From NCBI GenBank assembly GCA_039928615.1, contig JBDSSS010000199.1:1-29702 (forward strand): DNA of 29,702 nt, in the 5' to 3' direction. How positions within the stretch are numbered: the stretch's first letter is position 1; each line of letters begins with the position of its first letter. The notes under the pieces are model-generated. The model did not search any database and had not been told where the DNA came from. It worked only from the letters and a program-made list of their open reading frames with translations. The position numbers and the translations under genes are program-made. The stretch comes from JBDSSS01 sp039928615. GTDB taxonomy: Bacteria > Actinomycetota > Actinomycetes > Actinomycetales > Dermatophilaceae. Shown in pieces: positions 29,676 to 29,702 of the stretch.

Positions 29676-29702
29676 CCCCCACCCCGTCGGGTGGCCCCCA
29701 CC

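Overview
The window is ordinary chromosome from a high-GC Gram-positive bacterium, most likely a member of the Micrococcales near the Intrasporangiaceae (inference). Supporting signs are very high GC, frequent GTG starts, many 4-nt ATGA/GTGA gene overlaps, -10-like TANNNT elements placed 6-9 nt before start codons (leaderless mRNAs), and a pncB / clpS / DUF2017 / MBL hydrolase / rph / rdgB order that matches the Mycobacterium tuberculosis Rv1330c-Rv1341 neighbourhood. I see no tRNA, rRNA, insertion sequence, prophage or CRISPR array.

Layout. 1-4641: the end of a YqgE/AlgH gene, a divergent Asp/Glu racemase-like gene and a DUF3039 gene in a tight run, then a secreted M43-type zinc protease and an SF2 helicase. 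4652-9449: a small unknown protein, a Tat-exported 5'-nucleotidase/cyclic phosphodiesterase behind a possible Pho box, and an OafA-type membrane acyltransferase. 9425-11247 (minus strand): an Lrp/AsnC regulator translationally coupled to a cytoplasmic GH13 glycosidase. 11356-18197: a tyrosine/homogentisate degradation region with hpd, fahA, hmgA and an IclR regulator, interrupted by an RDD membrane protein and a truncated globin. It also holds a conserved-looking unknown protein (15326-16165) beside fahA. No recognisable maleylacetoacetate isomerase is present, so this unknown is the best candidate for new biology here.

18212-20156 (minus): pncA and pncB, the nicotinamide salvage pair. 20222-22050: clpS, DUF2017 and an Rv1339-like metallo-hydrolase. 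22066-25108 (minus): a carbohydrate ABC importer (lipoprotein and two permeases, no ATPase) that faces an aldo/keto reductase across a LacI-type palindrome. 26290-26514: a small zinc-ribbon-like protein. 26699-29675: rph, rdgB and a membrane-anchored sulfite-oxidase-family molybdoenzyme, all joined by 4-nt overlaps.

Compared with the M. tuberculosis order (from memory), the genes between DUF2017 and the MBL hydrolase (including mec-cysO-cysM and murI) are absent, and the sugar-import block lies between the hydrolase and rph. Most functional calls rest on clear motifs. Regulatory calls are pattern-based and are marked as inference.
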